Source of the DNA: Lineus longissimus
Lineage: Eukaryota; Nemertea; Pilidiophora; Heteronemertea; Lineidae
Direction: 5' to 3'
Assembly (NCBI RefSeq): GCF_910592395.1
Contig: NC_088313.1
Location: forward strand, 10,229,650-10,267,149
DNA length: 37,500 nt
How positions within the stretch are numbered: position 1 is the first letter of the stretch; every line of letters starts with the position of its first letter. Made by a program: the position numbers and the translations under genes. Of this stretch, positions 37,237-37,500 are shown one piece after another. The notes under the pieces are model-generated. The model was not told where the DNA came from, did not search any database, and saw only the letters and a list, made by a program, of their open reading frames with translations.

Positions 37237-37500
37237 GATGTCCTCACCGTCATCGTCATCGTCGCCGTCGTGATCATCATCGTCGCGGTCGTGATCATCA
37301 TCGTCGTCATCGTTATCATGATCGTCATGGTCATGGTCATGGTCATGGTCATGGTCATGGTCATGGTCATGGTCATGGTCATCTTCATGGTCATGGTCAT
37401 GGTCATGGTCATGATCATGGTCATCTTCATGGTCATGGTCATGGTCATCTTCATGGTCATGGTCATGGTCATGGTCATGGTCATGGTCATGGTCATGGTC
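37237..37500. repeat. Satellite unit 41 (partial, GATGTCC anchor type)
   Basis: Anchor 37237-37326, array from 37327 to the window end (174 bp seen), with CATGATCATGG near 37411 as in units 21, 24, 30 and 33. The unit is cut by the window edge, so the satellite continues to the right. Confidence 0.93.

Larger units (their letters stand above)
6393..37496 (-). other. Giant open frame in repeat (Met/Thr), not called a gene
   Basis: There are 10,367 codons, mostly ATG (Met) and ACC/ACG (Thr), with scattered Lys (AAG from CTT) and Ile. It starts at the window edge only because ATG is the repeat and ends at the 2-bp insertion near 6398. In this frame the commonest variation, A/G in NTC, changes Met to Thr, which argues against selection on this reading. 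It contains no domain of any kind. I consider it non-coding. Confidence 0.9.
1..37500. repeat. Hierarchical satellite array filling the window
   Basis: Every base belongs to a tandem repeat built from NTC triplets. A unit has a 90-bp anchor starting GACGTCCTCACC, a (GGTCAT)n array with scattered CTTCAT hexamers, and a core rich in ATC/GTC/ATG triplets. Forty-one anchors were located by eye; spacings run from 702 to 1404 bp. Anchor and core lengths are nearly constant (90 bp; usually 476-494 bp), while the hexamer array varies from 124 to 642 bp. No unique sequence, transposon, RNA gene or array edge is visible. Simple-repeat origin and length fit eukaryotic satellite DNA; the host cannot be inferred further. 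Confidence 0.97.

Noticed and set aside
221-37326. Regular anchors separated by variable segments as a CRISPR-like array
   Set aside because: The intervening segments are themselves repeats 600-1300 bp long, not unique 25-45-bp spacers, and no cas gene is present.
6393-37496. A 10,367-codon minus-strand open frame as a giant gene
   Set aside because: The product would be Met-Thr repeats with no domain; it opens only because ATG and ACC are the repeat, and the frame follows from multiple-of-3 length changes. The main A/G variation is non-synonymous in it.
1-37500. tRNA, rRNA, riboswitch or terminator structures
   Set aside because: No conserved RNA motif, poly-T-following hairpin or non-repetitive fold was seen on either strand.

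Overview
The whole 37.5 kb is one uninterrupted block of satellite DNA. I see no unique sequence, gene, RNA gene, transposon or array boundary, and both ends fall inside repeat units, so the real array is larger. A block this long made of a decayed triplet/hexamer repeat points to a eukaryotic heterochromatic or subtelomeric/pericentromeric satellite. Nothing in the sequence allows a finer taxonomic call.

The repeat is hierarchical. (1) The base level is the triplet NTC, mostly ATC/GTC on the + strand. (2) Above it is the hexamer ATCGTC and its C-to-G derivative ATGGTC (the GGTCAT array). (3) The core holds three diverged sub-repeats of about 165-235 bp, each with a CATCTTTAT box and most with a CCTCACC box. 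(4) The satellite unit is 702-1404 bp, usually 830-1030 bp. Each unit is a 90-bp CpG-dense anchor beginning GACGTCCTCACC, then a GGTCAT array of 124-642 bp, then a core of usually 476-494 bp. I count 41 anchors, at 221, 953, 2357, 3155, 3935, 4931, 5807, 7033, 7867, 8761, 9463, 10369, 11203, 12091, 12937, 13777, 14671, 15607, 16507, 17497, 18517, 19543, 20443, 21451, 22465, 23311, 24211, 24913, 25939, 26959, 27985, 28885, 29893, 30907, 31753, 32653, 33355, 34213, 35149, 36163 and 37237. (5) Groups of three units (about 2.9 kb) recur, marked by private point variants. (6) An 8,442-bp tandem duplication covers about 17.3-25.75 kb and 25.75-34.19 kb.

Layout: 1-6.5 kb holds irregular units, with the longest hexamer arrays, a 222-bp core duplication and the one indel that breaks the triplet frame. 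6.5-17 kb holds shorter units with chimeric arrangements. 17.3-34.2 kb is the 8.4-kb duplication. 34.2-37.5 kb restarts the same three-unit series. Hexamer arrays make up about 13.6 kb (36%) of the window, and nearly all unit-length variation comes from them.

Very long open frames exist (86-6514 on +, 6393-37496 on -). They follow from a stop-poor triplet repeat with multiple-of-3 length changes, and I do not call them genes. The points of interest are how the array evolves: hexamer slippage, edge-anchored growth, sub-repeat exchange with 6-bp homology at a junction, a recent multi-unit duplication, and alternation of CpG-dense and CpG-free segments.
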